A stretch of DNA of 25,566 nt from Trichomonas tenax (Eukaryota; Parabasalia; Trichomonadida; Trichomonadidae). A program made the position numbers and the translations under genes. This document shows, one piece after another, positions 18,908-25,466 of the stretch. The number at the start of each line of letters is the position of its first letter. Positions within the stretch are counted from its first letter, which is position 1. The notes under the pieces were generated by a model. That model had not been told where the DNA came from and ran no database searches. It saw only the letters and a program-made list of their open reading frames with translations. Where the stretch lies: the NCBI GenBank assembly GCA_023091735.1, contig JALKBU010000763.1, positions 1 to 25,566 of the forward strand. Reading direction: 5' to 3'.

Positions 18908-19936
18908 ATGGCAGATCCTAAAACTTCAACTCGGAGTTCGAGTGAAGAAGTTAATAAATCTCCAGAAAAAGAAAAGAAGAAAGTTCATCGTTCTCTTTAC
19001 GGTGATAGACACGTTCCCACTGAATTACCACAATATGATGATCTATATTATTCAAAATGCATAGGAAAAGGTCACTTTTCACAAGTGTATCAAGGATACT
19101 ACAAAAATACACTTCCTTGCGCAATAAAAATTCTCGAACGCGGAGATAAAAATTTGATAAATAATGAAATCTCGCTTTTACAAGAATTAAACGGCGAACC
19201 AAACATCGTTCAGCTATATGACGTCCACAGAGATACAACAACAGTTCTCATTTTCGAGTTAATTCATTCGACACCTTTAGAAGATATTTTTGAGTATATT
19301 ACAGTCGATCAAATCAGAAAACTCACATTTGGGCTTCTCATTGCACTAGAAGCAGCTCACAAACACGGAGTTGTTCACAGAGATCTTAAATACGCGAATA
19401 TTATGGTAAATAAAGACCTATCTAAGATAAAATTGATAGATTGGGGCTGTGGAGGTCGAATAATTAAAGGAAAAATGCTCGTAAAAGCAGGATCAAGATT
19501 ATGCAGATCTCCCGAAATGCTTTTAGAAGATGCAAACTATGGAACAGGTTGTGACATCTGGGCTGTAGGTATTCTCATGCTTGAAATATTGACAGATCAC
19601 AAAGTTCCATGGCGCGCAAAAACGGGCGCACAAATCCTAGTTTTGCTATCGAAATATTACGGCTCGAAGGAGATTAGAGATATCGTTGAACGCGGAAAGT
19701 TGCCGTGGCCTCCGAAGCTAAATCCAAGAGATCTCTGCGAGAAACCAGACTCAGATATATTGTACACGTTATCTCCATACAAAGCTGATTTGTTTGATTC
19801 GAAATTGCTCGATTTGATGTTCCAGTTGCTCACTGTGGATCCCCTTCTTAGGCCAACAGCGACGCAGGCTTTGGCACATCCTTTCTTTGACAAGATACGC
19901 AGTGAAGCTACTACTGCCACAGAAGAAGTTGTTTGA
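18908..19936 (+). CDS. CK2 catalytic-subunit-like Ser/Thr protein kinase (divergent)
   Basis: 342 residues; about 40 polar residues precede the kinase domain. Visible: glycine loop GKGHFSQV, ATP-anchoring Lys74 in CAIKIL, HRDLKYANIM with Asp159, and the metal-binding triplet as DWG at 178-180 (IDWGCGG). DWG instead of DFG is the hallmark of CK2 alpha. The rest of the C-lobe fits: GSRLCRSPEML, GCDIWAVGILMLEIL, LLTVDPLLRPTATQALAHPFF. Unlike ordinary CK2 alpha, the Lys-rich cluster before helix C is missing (LERGDKNLINNEISLL). This cluster normally helps recognise acidic substrates. A cytosolic/nuclear kinase is expected. The TGA stop is followed at once by TAAA. The gene converges on the rhomboid gene with 56 bp between stops. 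Confidence 0.9.
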   Translation: MADPKTSTRSSSEEVNKSPEKEKKKVHRSLYGDRHVPTELPQYDDLYYSKCIGKGHFSQVYQGYYKNTLPCAIKILERGDKNLINNEISLLQELNGEPNIVQLYDVHRDTTTVLIFELIHSTPLEDIFEYITVDQIRKLTFGLLIALEAAHKHGVVHRDLKYANIMVNKDLSKIKLIDWGCGGRIIKGKMLVKAGSRLCRSPEMLLEDANYGTGCDIWAVGILMLEILTDHKVPWRAKTGAQILVLLSKYYGSKEIRDIVERGKLPWPPKLNPRDLCEKPDSDILYTLSPYKADLFDSKLLDLMFQLLTVDPLLRPTATQALAHPFFDKIRSEATTATEEVV

Positions 19937-19992
19937 TAAATTTTGATTGTTTTGTTTCGTAAAATATAATGCTTTTATTAACAAATAAGATA

Positions 19993-21381
19993 TTATGCAA
20001 CAACAACATTGGCTAATGTTTGTGATGGTGTTGGGCACCAACCCATCTTTGCGAAGTCTGCACAAGCGAACTGCGCGCACCACTTGCAGTTTGATGATAA
20101 GTCCGAACCTTTGAGGTAGAAAATCATGAAGAGTGAGAAGAGAATGATGAGAACCAGGAAGGAAAAGAAACCTAATATACCACGGAAGATAGAAGCACCT
20201 TCCAAAGCAATACTGATTAAAACACCCATAATAAAGCCGCCGATGTTTTGGAAGTTGTTGTTATATGGTAAGAGACCAAGAATGATGAAGATTATGAATA
20301 ATAATATATCAACTGTTAAATAAATAAAGCGTTTCTTCTGGTGGATGGTTGCAAGAATTCTTGTGATGCAGAAACCGAGCCATGCACAAATTCCACCATT
20401 AGGACCACTAACAATGTAATCTTGAAGGAAAAGAAGCGACCAAACCTGACCAAAAGAAGCACCAACGAGGAACAACAGGAGAGCAACCCAGAAACCATTG
20501 AATCTTTCGACTTCATAAAGAACACCAAGACCAAGAATGCTGATACCGAGATGAATGACACCAACAGTGAGAGACATTGAGGTGAAGAATCTCCACCACT
20601 CTCCACCCAAAACAAGCTGTGAATAAGCGGCTCCTGAGCGAACAAGTTGTGTTTGGTTAATTCCGTAATGTGGATTGACCTTTGAGAACTTTACCTTCCA
20701 ATCTGACAAATAGAGGGACAGAAGGAAGTGGACAACCAATAGAATCGCAAAACCAATAGTAAAAACGAGTGGAGATTTGAATTTCATTTGAAGGACTGTT
20801 TCAGCTTCACCACCCGCTTTATCAGCCATAAGTGTTGTAGGATCGAACATAATGACAGCATCCAAAAGATTGTCTTCTTGCTCTTTATTTTCATCTTGTG
20901 GTTGTAATTCTTTATGCGATTGCACTTCAACTGATTCGCGTGATGTAGTTGTTTCTTTTGGCTTAGATTCAGATGATTTGCTTGAAGACGACGAAGATTT
21001 GCTCGATGGAGGCGCTAAATGACTCCATTTTGGCGCCTTTGATGATGTATCTTTGTTCGTAGAAGGGGCTGCATCTTGCCACCAATTGGCACCACTTTGA
21101 AAATTGCGTAAAAAGTCTTCTTCTCCGCGATTAAAATATCCGCCTTGTTCTGAATTTTCGTTATCTCTCCATTGCCTTCTCGACACCGGTTTTCTCCTCG
21201 AAGTTACTTTGATAGAAGACGAAGAACTGGTCGAAATATCGTCCATACTTGATGATTCGGACTCAGAATCGGATTTCACCCGTTTCTTCTTGGTGTGTAT
21301 CATCGATGTCTGACTGCGCTTCCTCATTGGTCTTCTTGATGGAACATCATCACTCGAAGACGTTGAAATGCTAAAACTCAT
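19993..21381 (-). CDS. Catalytically dead rhomboid-like membrane protein (iRhom-type)
   Basis: 462 residues, ATG at 21379-21381 with TTCAAAAAA directly before it. Residues 1-190 are cytosolic, S/R/K/E-rich and disordered. From about 200 a rhomboid fold follows: a first hydrophobic segment (LVFTIGFAILLVVHFLLSLYL), a luminal loop with GEWWRFFTS (the rhomboid WR motif), HLGISILGLGVLYEVER, then LLLFLVGASFGQVWSLLFL, SGPNGGICAWLG, and a TM6-like NIGGFIMGVLIS, plus one more segment near the end. Active rhomboids have GxSG and a TM6 His. Here they read GPNG and N-I-G-G, so both dyad residues are lost. The Asn of HxxxN is also absent. The cysteine-rich end (CKWCAQFACADFAKMGWC) is probably luminal. Pseudorhomboids guide clients through ER/Golgi or to degradation. 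Confidence 0.88.
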   Translation of the reverse strand: MSFSISTSSSDDVPSRRPMRKRSQTSMIHTKKKRVKSDSESESSSMDDISTSSSSSIKVTSRRKPVSRRQWRDNENSEQGGYFNRGEEDFLRNFQSGANWWQDAAPSTNKDTSSKAPKWSHLAPPSSKSSSSSSKSSESKPKETTTSRESVEVQSHKELQPQDENKEQEDNLLDAVIMFDPTTLMADKAGGEAETVLQMKFKSPLVFTIGFAILLVVHFLLSLYLSDWKVKFSKVNPHYGINQTQLVRSGAAYSQLVLGGEWWRFFTSMSLTVGVIHLGISILGLGVLYEVERFNGFWVALLLFLVGASFGQVWSLLFLQDYIVSGPNGGICAWLGFCITRILATIHQKKRFIYLTVDILLFIIFIILGLLPYNNNFQNIGGFIMGVLISIALEGASIFRGILGFFSFLVLIILFSLFMIFYLKGSDLSSNCKWCAQFACADFAKMGWCPTPSQTLANVVVA

Positions 21382-21789
21382 TTTTTTGAACTTTTTTGTT
21401 CAGATTTTGAGATTTTTCATTTTGAATTTTTTGTAGTCTAAGAAATCCAAAATTGATGTTTTCCACCGAAAATAATTTTTCATTTTGAAGTTTTTCAGAA
21501 GTTTACAATGAACTAATCACCTTTTGATAACAATTCAATTTGATATTGGATATAAACACTAAAGTAATACAGAATTCAAAATGTTGTCAACTATGACTAT
21601 GATTTTCCACAATATTTTTTTTTTCGTTTCTTTTATGATATTTAGATTTGAGTCATGCTGTAAAGCTTATATTCCAAATATAAACAAACAGAAATTTTTA
21701 TGGTTTCCTATCTTCACGGCATTAATAAATCAAATTTATCTCTTAATCTCTTAATTTTTAAAATACTTAACTTATTGTAATATATACTA
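21382..21789. other. AT-rich spacer upstream of the rhomboid gene
   Basis: It contains the rhomboid promoter (TTCAAAAAA at 21382-21390 on the minus strand). No ORF, tRNA or strong structure was seen. None of the TTTACNYRACAAA motifs found before other genes was seen here. Confidence 0.4.
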
Positions 21790-22077
21790 TTAGAACATGT
21801 GTATGATTTTGTCATTAAATTGTTCAATTTTATCAATAGCATAAGGAGTTAACAGGAAATTATTTAGACCATTGTCATTCAAATTTTTTCCAAGTGTTGT
21901 CTTACGATTTCTACAATCTAAATCTTGTGGAGTTTTAAAATTTCTTGTTTTGATAGCAAAATCTTTAAATTTGACAATGAAATAATTTACGACTCGTTTT
22001 CCAGTATTGATTTCGGCTTGATTAAACATTTCCAATGTAATGAATTTTATATGTCTATGATATCTCTTCAAGAACAT
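21790..22077 (-). CDS. Isolated small ORF, possible mobile-element remnant
   Basis: 95 residues from ATG at 22077. The same frame stays open about 17 codons further upstream (FHIDECNNFISRN) before a TAG, without another ATG. The protein is basic with no membrane segment. The HIDE start followed by a KRVVNYFIVKFKDFAIKT strand faintly recalls an ISXO2-like DDE transposase core, but this is too weak to assign. There is no TCAAA-type initiator near the ATG. It may be a decayed fragment rather than a working gene. Confidence 0.3.
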   Translation of the reverse strand: MFLKRYHRHIKFITLEMFNQAEINTGKRVVNYFIVKFKDFAIKTRNFKTPQDLDCRNRKTTLGKNLNDNGLNNFLLTPYAIDKIEQFNDKIIHMF

Positions 22078-22649
22078 TGATTGATTTCGGCTTATAAAAT
22101 TGTTGCATTCATCAATATGAAAGAAAGCCTATTGGGACATCTAGCATAGTTTTCAATGGTTCTGTGAAAGCAATTTGTGAATGAATTAATCCTATAACAT
22201 TATATATTCCCTATCGATAATCAATCTTCAACATAATGTTTTGCTCTGCATAAAACCTGAAGCGATCTCGACCATGATCTATAACTGTGAGTTAATCATC
22301 CTGTTGTTCAGCTGATGTAGTTTTGATTTTTAAATTGTTGAATAATCAATATAGTAAAACACTCAAATTATACACAAAATATATATTTCACACGCTTGTG
22401 CTGTGATTTTGTAAATTCTAAATGTGGGCGCACATTGTAATTTACAAAATCACGAAAGATCTAAATAAATCCGTGTTAATTCATAAACAATCTAGAGTAT
22501 TACTATCAGTAAGTTTTTAAATATATCAGCAAAGTAAAGGACTCTCTAAATATGAGATTATTGAAATAAATTCAATAACATTTCAAATTTCACTAGCTCT
22601 TAGAGATTTCTAATATATAGGCCAAGAAAAGCATAGGATTTATACTAAA
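22078..22649. other. Gene-free AT-rich stretch containing a large palindrome
   Basis: No ORF is supported on either strand. The only strong structure is the palindrome at 22403-22453, listed separately. The stretch may mark the boundary between the host-like gene cluster and the element-like DNA to the right. Confidence 0.4.
22403..22453. repeat. 51-nt near-perfect palindrome
   Basis: GTGATTTTGTAAATT at 22403-22417 is the exact reverse complement of 22439-22453. Inside, AATGTG at 22421-22426 pairs with CACATT at 22431-22436 around a GGCG tetraloop. Only the junction bases 22418-22420 and 22437-22438 are unpaired. Possible roles are a cruciform, an element terminus or a transcript hairpin. 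Confidence 0.85.
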
Positions 22650-22950
22650 ATGATTAAAAACGAATATCAATTTCAATATCAATATTATTGGCTATATTTC
22701 TTATCAAAAGCCATGAAAGTTATTGCCACTAAACTCAATCAGCACGATAAGAGATGGCGTGGTATGAATTTTAAGTTCAATTGCAAGAAGCAACAACAGA
22801 TCTATCTTCCAATTCTATAAGTTCGATTCTTTCTTAGTTCTTTACGGCAATGGTGCATTCAAGTCATCATATACCAGCAAGCCTAACGAATCAGCTAGTT
22901 TACACGAATCTTGATCAAAGCACCGTTGCTGGAAATTTGATGAATCCATT
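22650..22950 (+). pseudogene. Frameshifted TnpB/Fanzor-like nuclease fragment
   Basis: Segment 1 (22650-22820) ends at TAA and encodes KRWRGMNFKFNCKKQQQIYLP. Segment 2, shifted by one base (from 22819 to the TGA at 22912-22914), encodes FDSFLVLYGNGAFKSSYTSK and then PNESASLHES. A further shift would continue as LIKAPLLEI. The order W-R then a basic K-Q helix, then a strand ending in YGNGxFKSS followed by a K-x-x-E-S loop, resembles the RuvC-II neighbourhood of TnpB/Fanzor (IS605/IS607-type) nucleases. In those, G-D/N-x-x-F precedes a conserved loop. A possible relic of the DE-x-R-T-S block lies just after 22930. At least two frameshifts and no N-terminal half mean it is dead. Confidence 0.42.
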
Positions 22951-22973
22951 TCGCATCAAATGAATACTGCATA

Positions 22974-23171
22974 ATGGAAAACAACGTTGACGCAATGTAT
23001 ATTGGTAGTATTGGAGATCTTGCAAACATTTACAAGTTCTATAATGACAAAACTATTTATTTTCCAAAGGAAAACAACTTGGAAATGATTATTGGAGGCA
23101 CTGTTCACATCATTATTGGTTTTCTTCCTCTCATCTACATCTTCATCAAGTTCGTAAAAGAAAAGAGTTAG
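22974..23171 (+). CDS. Small single-pass membrane protein, unknown
   Basis: 65 residues. Residues 1-38 are polar, followed by one hydrophobic segment (about 39-61, MIIGGTVHIIIGFLPLIYIF) and a basic FVKEKS end, so the N-terminus would face away from the cytosol by the positive-inside rule. I do not recognise a family. Support for being real: the stop codon is only 2 nt before a strong hairpin (23173-23227) whose close relative sits on the stop of the gene at 24011. The start lies directly after the TnpB-like relic, so a chance ORF cannot be excluded. Confidence 0.5.
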   Translation: MENNVDAMYIGSIGDLANIYKFYNDKTIYFPKENNLEMIIGGTVHIIIGFLPLIYIFIKFVKEKS

Positions 23172-23172
23172 T

Positions 23173-23227
23173 AATAAGATGTTCGCATTATCCACGACTA
23201 CGCCGTGGCTTCTGTGAACATCTTATT
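23173..23227 (+). terminator. Stop-codon hairpin, copy 1
   Basis: AATAAGATGTTC (23173-23184) pairs perfectly with 23216-23227. The stem extends by about 3 pairs, and an inner CCACG/CGTGG stem (23192-23196 with 23204-23208) closes a 7-nt loop, ACTACGC. The core 45 nt (23178-23222) matches 24352-24396 at 38 positions. Both copies lie at the end of a small plus-strand gene, which suggests an mRNA 3'-end or polyadenylation hairpin. Confidence 0.75.
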
Positions 23228-23597
23228 ATGTAATTACTGAAATCACAAATCATAAAAACAATAATTTATTAATACTAATATTTACGATAGAGTTAGTTTT
23301 ACAAATTAGGGTCCCCCATATAGAAAATAAATTTTTGAATTTCTTACAAAATTAACGTTAAAATTGATTTTAAAACTAATGACTTTATAAAATCTACTAT
23401 ACCAGGTAACCAGATTACCAGGTAATACCAGGTAAAAAATTTTAGGACAAGGATTTTTTACAAACGCCAAAAACTACTAAAATTGATTTTAGCAGAAAAA
23501 TGTTTAAAATTTGATGTTTTACGTTAATTTATAAGTCAATATTAGGATTTATGAAGTAAGAAATTTGAAAAATAATTTTAGTGGTTATGAGAGAAAT
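23228..23597. other. Spacer with a threefold ACCAGGTAA repeat
   Basis: No gene. ACCAGGTAA occurs at 23401-23409, 23417-23425 and 23427-23435. Between the first two, GGTAA and TTACC form a small stem with a 5-nt loop. The rest is AT-rich. Confidence 0.6.
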
Positions 23598-23957
23598 TTA
23601 CTCGGATTTCTTCTCTTCCTCAAGCTTCTTCTTTTCTTCGGGACTTTGTCCCTCAAGGGCTTTAGCCCGTTCCTCTTCTTTCTTCTTAGCTTCTTCTTCC
23701 TTCATTCTTTTTGCAATCCATCTCGGATTCTTCTGACAACCTGCAGCAAGTGCTGCTAATTGTTTTTCTGTACACTTACGTTTAGGCTTAACTGGTTTCT
23801 CTTGTGTTGCAGTGAATTCTTCATCTGTTTTCTCTTCATTCTTTTTTGTCTTTCTTGTTTTCTGTGAAGTTTTGAGTTCATGACCTTCGGTCTTGGAGCT
23901 AAGCTCCTTTAATATTTCTTCCTTTAATGTTGATTTCAAAGTTTCGAAGTCTGCCAT
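23598..23957 (-). CDS. Small charged protein with TEKQLAAL-type basic helix
   Basis: 119 residues, ATG at 23955-23957. About 40 per cent of residues are K or E. The middle has KPKRKCTEKQLAALAAG followed by a long R/K/E helix to the end. Short basic segments with an (S/T)E-x-QL-x-x-L core recur in accessory proteins of large DNA viruses and Maverick/virophage-type elements. This is only a resemblance. Two paired mini-hairpins lie inside the coding sequence. One encodes RAKALEGQSP near the end; the other, near residue 20, encodes KELSSKTEG. It is divergent from the gene at 24011 across 53 bp that contain the 15-mer promoter candidate. Confidence 0.6.
   Translation of the reverse strand: MADFETLKSTLKEEILKELSSKTEGHELKTSQKTRKTKKNEEKTDEEFTATQEKPVKPKRKCTEKQLAALAAGCQKNPRWIAKRMKEEEAKKKEEERAKALEGQSPEEKKKLEEEKKSE
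23640..23668. repeat. Paired mini-hairpin element A (intragenic)
   Basis: GGGAC/GTCCC (23640-23644 with 23648-23652, loop TTT) and GGGCT/AGCCC (23657-23661 with 23664-23668, loop TT). Read on the coding minus strand it is 29 nt and encodes RAKALEGQSP, flanked by GAA codons. It aligns with element B in length, order of stems and reading frame. Confidence 0.8.
23882..23907. repeat. Paired mini-hairpin element C (intragenic)
   Basis: GACC/GGTC (23882-23885 with 23889-23892, loop TTC) and GGAGC/GCTCC (23895-23899 with 23903-23907, loop TAA), separated by 2 nt. It lies inside the gene at 23598-23957, with a different phase relative to codons than elements A and B. Confidence 0.65.
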
Positions 23958-23984
23958 AGTTTTATATTAGATAAAAATTTAAAA

Positions 23985-23999
23985 TATTATTTTTTAATA
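23985..23999 (+). promoter_or_regulatory. 15-mer promoter candidate, copy 1 (bidirectional)
   Basis: TATTATTTTTTAATA ends 11 bp before the ATG at 24011. The identical 15-mer is at 24592-24606, 9 bp before the ATG at 24616. It lies between divergent genes and reads as a similar A/T motif on the other strand, so it could also serve the gene at 23957. It differs from the TCAAAAATTTT element of the host-like genes. Confidence 0.6.
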
Positions 24000-24010
24000 C
24001 TAATTAAATC

Positions 24011-24352
24011 ATGAGCTTAAGCAGATCTGAGAGAAATTCAATAATCATTAATGATGCCAAAGGAATACAACATCCATTATATTATGTTATGACTGACAAG
24101 AATGGTAAAATTCAAGTTCGTAAAAGAAAGGTTCCATTAACTAATACGTCAACTGAATCAAAACCTGTAGAACGGGCTTTCAGCCCTGAGGCACAGAGTG
24201 CCGAAGTTAATGAAGAAAGTAAGGAGCAAGTTACTGAACCAGTAGAAAAAGAAAATGTAACCATTTATGAATCAGTAACGAATAAAAAACTTCTTGAGAA
24301 AATGCTTGAAGTCCTTGAACGTAGCACTGAATCTAATGAAGTTAGTAATTAG
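24011..24352 (+). CDS. Small hydrophilic protein carrying an in-frame mini-hairpin peptide
   Basis: 113 residues. A compact N-terminal part (GIQHPLYYVMTDKNGKIQVRKRK) is followed by an acidic disordered stretch and a final helix (KKLLEKMLEVLERS). There is no membrane segment or known domain. Residues encoded by 24174-24202 (RAFSPEAQSA) come from a paired mini-hairpin element and match RAKALEGQSP of the neighbouring gene. The TAG stop (24350-24352) shares its G with the first base of the 45-nt hairpin core. The 15-mer promoter candidate lies directly upstream. It is divergent from the gene at 23598-23957. Confidence 0.65.
   Translation: MSLSRSERNSIIINDAKGIQHPLYYVMTDKNGKIQVRKRKVPLTNTSTESKPVERAFSPEAQSAEVNEESKEQVTEPVEKENVTIYESVTNKKLLEKMLEVLERSTESNEVSN
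24174..24202. repeat. Paired mini-hairpin element B (intragenic)
   Basis: GGGCT/AGCCC (24174-24178 with 24182-24186, loop TTC), then TGA, then GGCAC/GTGCC (24190-24194 with 24198-24202, loop AGA). It is 29 nt, as in element A on its coding strand. The second stem differs from A by a G-C to C-G double change that preserves pairing. Confidence 0.85.
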
Positions 24353-24397
24353 ATGTTCGCAGAATCCACGACTTCGCCGTATCTTCCGCGAACATCT
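24351..24397 (+). terminator. Stop-codon hairpin, copy 2
   Basis: AGATGTTCGC (24351-24360) pairs perfectly with 24388-24397. Inner GAA/TTC and ACG/CGT pairs close a loop ACTTCGC, nearly the loop of copy 1. The first bases are the last bases of the TAG stop, and TTTT follows. Confidence 0.78.
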
Positions 24398-24615
24398 TTT
24401 TAAATATATTTACAGAATTAGTTTTACAAGTTAGGTTCACACACACACAAATGAGCCTTTGCGACGAGCAAGCTCGTCGCTCGGCTAGGAGAAATGAGGG
24501 GGATTTAATGATTTCATGATGGTTGCACAGTAAGATTTGAAGATTTCGGCACTTTTTACATTTAATAGAATTAATGTTAATTTTAAAAATATATTATTTT
24601 TTAATAAGTAAATAG
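24398..24615. other. Spacer with (CA)6 and a long hairpin
   Basis: (CA)6 is at 24439-24450. CGACGAGC/GCTCGTCG (24463-24470 with 24473-24480) forms a hairpin, with AGCC (24455-24458) able to pair with GGCT (24483-24486) outside it. GAAATGAGG follows at 24491. The 15-mer promoter candidate is at 24592-24606. Confidence 0.6.
24592..24606 (+). promoter_or_regulatory. 15-mer promoter candidate, copy 2
   Basis: TATTATTTTTTAATA, identical to 23985-23999, ends 9 bp before the ATG at 24616. Same motif at the same short distance from two start codons is the evidence. Confidence 0.6.
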
Positions 24616-24858
24616 ATGGACAGGGTAGACGTTGGTTGCCAAACGATTTCATTTGCTGATAAAATTGATGTTGAAAAATTTTTGATGCGTGAATTTCCGA
24701 ACAAACGCGAAATATTGGTTTCTGAATTATCGGAGGCTTATTTTGAAATTTTCGGGATAAGGAAATTTTATGAAGAATTTAAAAAGGATTTGAAAAAGTC
24801 GATGAGATACAAAGCTCGTACAATAAAGAAGGTCAAATATATTGTACGATTGGTTTAG
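24616..24858 (+). CDS. Small basic helical protein, unknown
   Basis: 80 residues. It begins MDRVDVGCQTISF, then amphipathic segments (DKIDVEKFLMREF; ILVSELSEAYFEIFG; KFYEEFKKDLKKSM) and a basic strand (KARTIKKVKYIVRLV). The helix-helix-helix-strand order would suit a small winged-helix or nucleic-acid-binding fold, but no family is recognised. The 15-mer promoter candidate sits upstream, and a paired mini-hairpin lies 43 nt after the stop. It has the same size class and strand as the gene at 24011, so both probably belong to one element. Confidence 0.6.
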   Translation: MDRVDVGCQTISFADKIDVEKFLMREFPNKREILVSELSEAYFEIFGIRKFYEEFKKDLKKSMRYKARTIKKVKYIVRLV

Positions 24859-24901
24859 AAACAGTTGTTATTTTTGTTTTTAGTTGATTTCGATGTGGAA
24901 A

Positions 24902-24931
24902 GACCCCCTTGGGGTCAAGCCGCAACGCGGC
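24902..24931. repeat. Paired mini-hairpin element D (intergenic)
   Basis: GACCCC/GGGGTC (24902-24907 with 24911-24916, loop CTT), spacer AA, then GCCGC/GCGGC (24919-24923 with 24927-24931, loop AAC). Same two-hairpin design as A-C but very different sequence. GAAATGAGG follows at 24937. Confidence 0.85.
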
Positions 24932-25168
24932 ATGAGGAAATGAGGTCGTTTATGTTGAAAATTTGATGAAAATTAATGGAAAACAGTGATTTAGGGGCAA
25001 AAATGAAAGTGCACAGAGTCGATTTATTTTAAAATAAGTCACTTTTCAAAATTTGAGGATTTGCGGGAGTAATTTGGCAAAATTTGAGGATTTACTGGAG
25101 TAAATTAGGGGTTGAAAAAGTGCACCGAGTGCTTCGAGTGCACCGGGTTCAAAATTGCCCTATAGAAT

Positions 25169-25466
25169 GTGACAACATTGACATTTTGACAACACGAGTG
25201 ATTTCATGCTGAAAACAGGTATTTACGGTCGTTTGTACGTAAAGGGTACGTAGAAATTGGGGTAAAATATACAATGTTGTCAAATTGAGTTTTTGGGCTT
25301 AATATTATGAAAATTTGAGGATTTAGGGCTTAAAATTCATTTTGACAACATTGTTATAAATGGTCATTTTTTACGTAAGGGGTTAGTTAGAAATGGCTTA
25401 ATATTATCAAAATTTGAGGATTTACGGTAGTTTATGAGATGTTGTCAAAATGTCGATGTTGTCATA
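25169..25466. repeat. Imperfect 28-bp inverted repeat with nested pair
   Basis: 25169-25196 and about 25439-25466 are reverse complements with few mismatches; both contain TTTTGACAACA and a second ACAACAT/C block. Inside, ACAATGTTGTCAAA at 25271-25284 is the exact reverse complement of 25341-25354. The whole could fold into a branched structure of about 300 nt. Confidence 0.75.

Noticed and set aside
21790..22077. Assignment of the lone ORF as an ISXO2-like transposase.
   Set aside because: Only a HIDE start and one strand-like segment resemble that family. Catalytic spacing cannot be traced, so it is listed as unknown.
22956..23195. 79-codon minus-strand ORF opposite the small membrane protein gene.
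   Set aside because: It is antisense to the plus-strand ORF that ends at the hairpin and has no 15-mer or initiator upstream. One of the two must be a shadow, and the hairpin favours the plus strand.
23565..23759. Plus-strand ORF with a leucine/phenylalanine-rich, membrane-like sequence.
   Set aside because: It is the antisense of K/E-rich codons (TTC/CTT) of the gene at 23598-23957, a known artefact.
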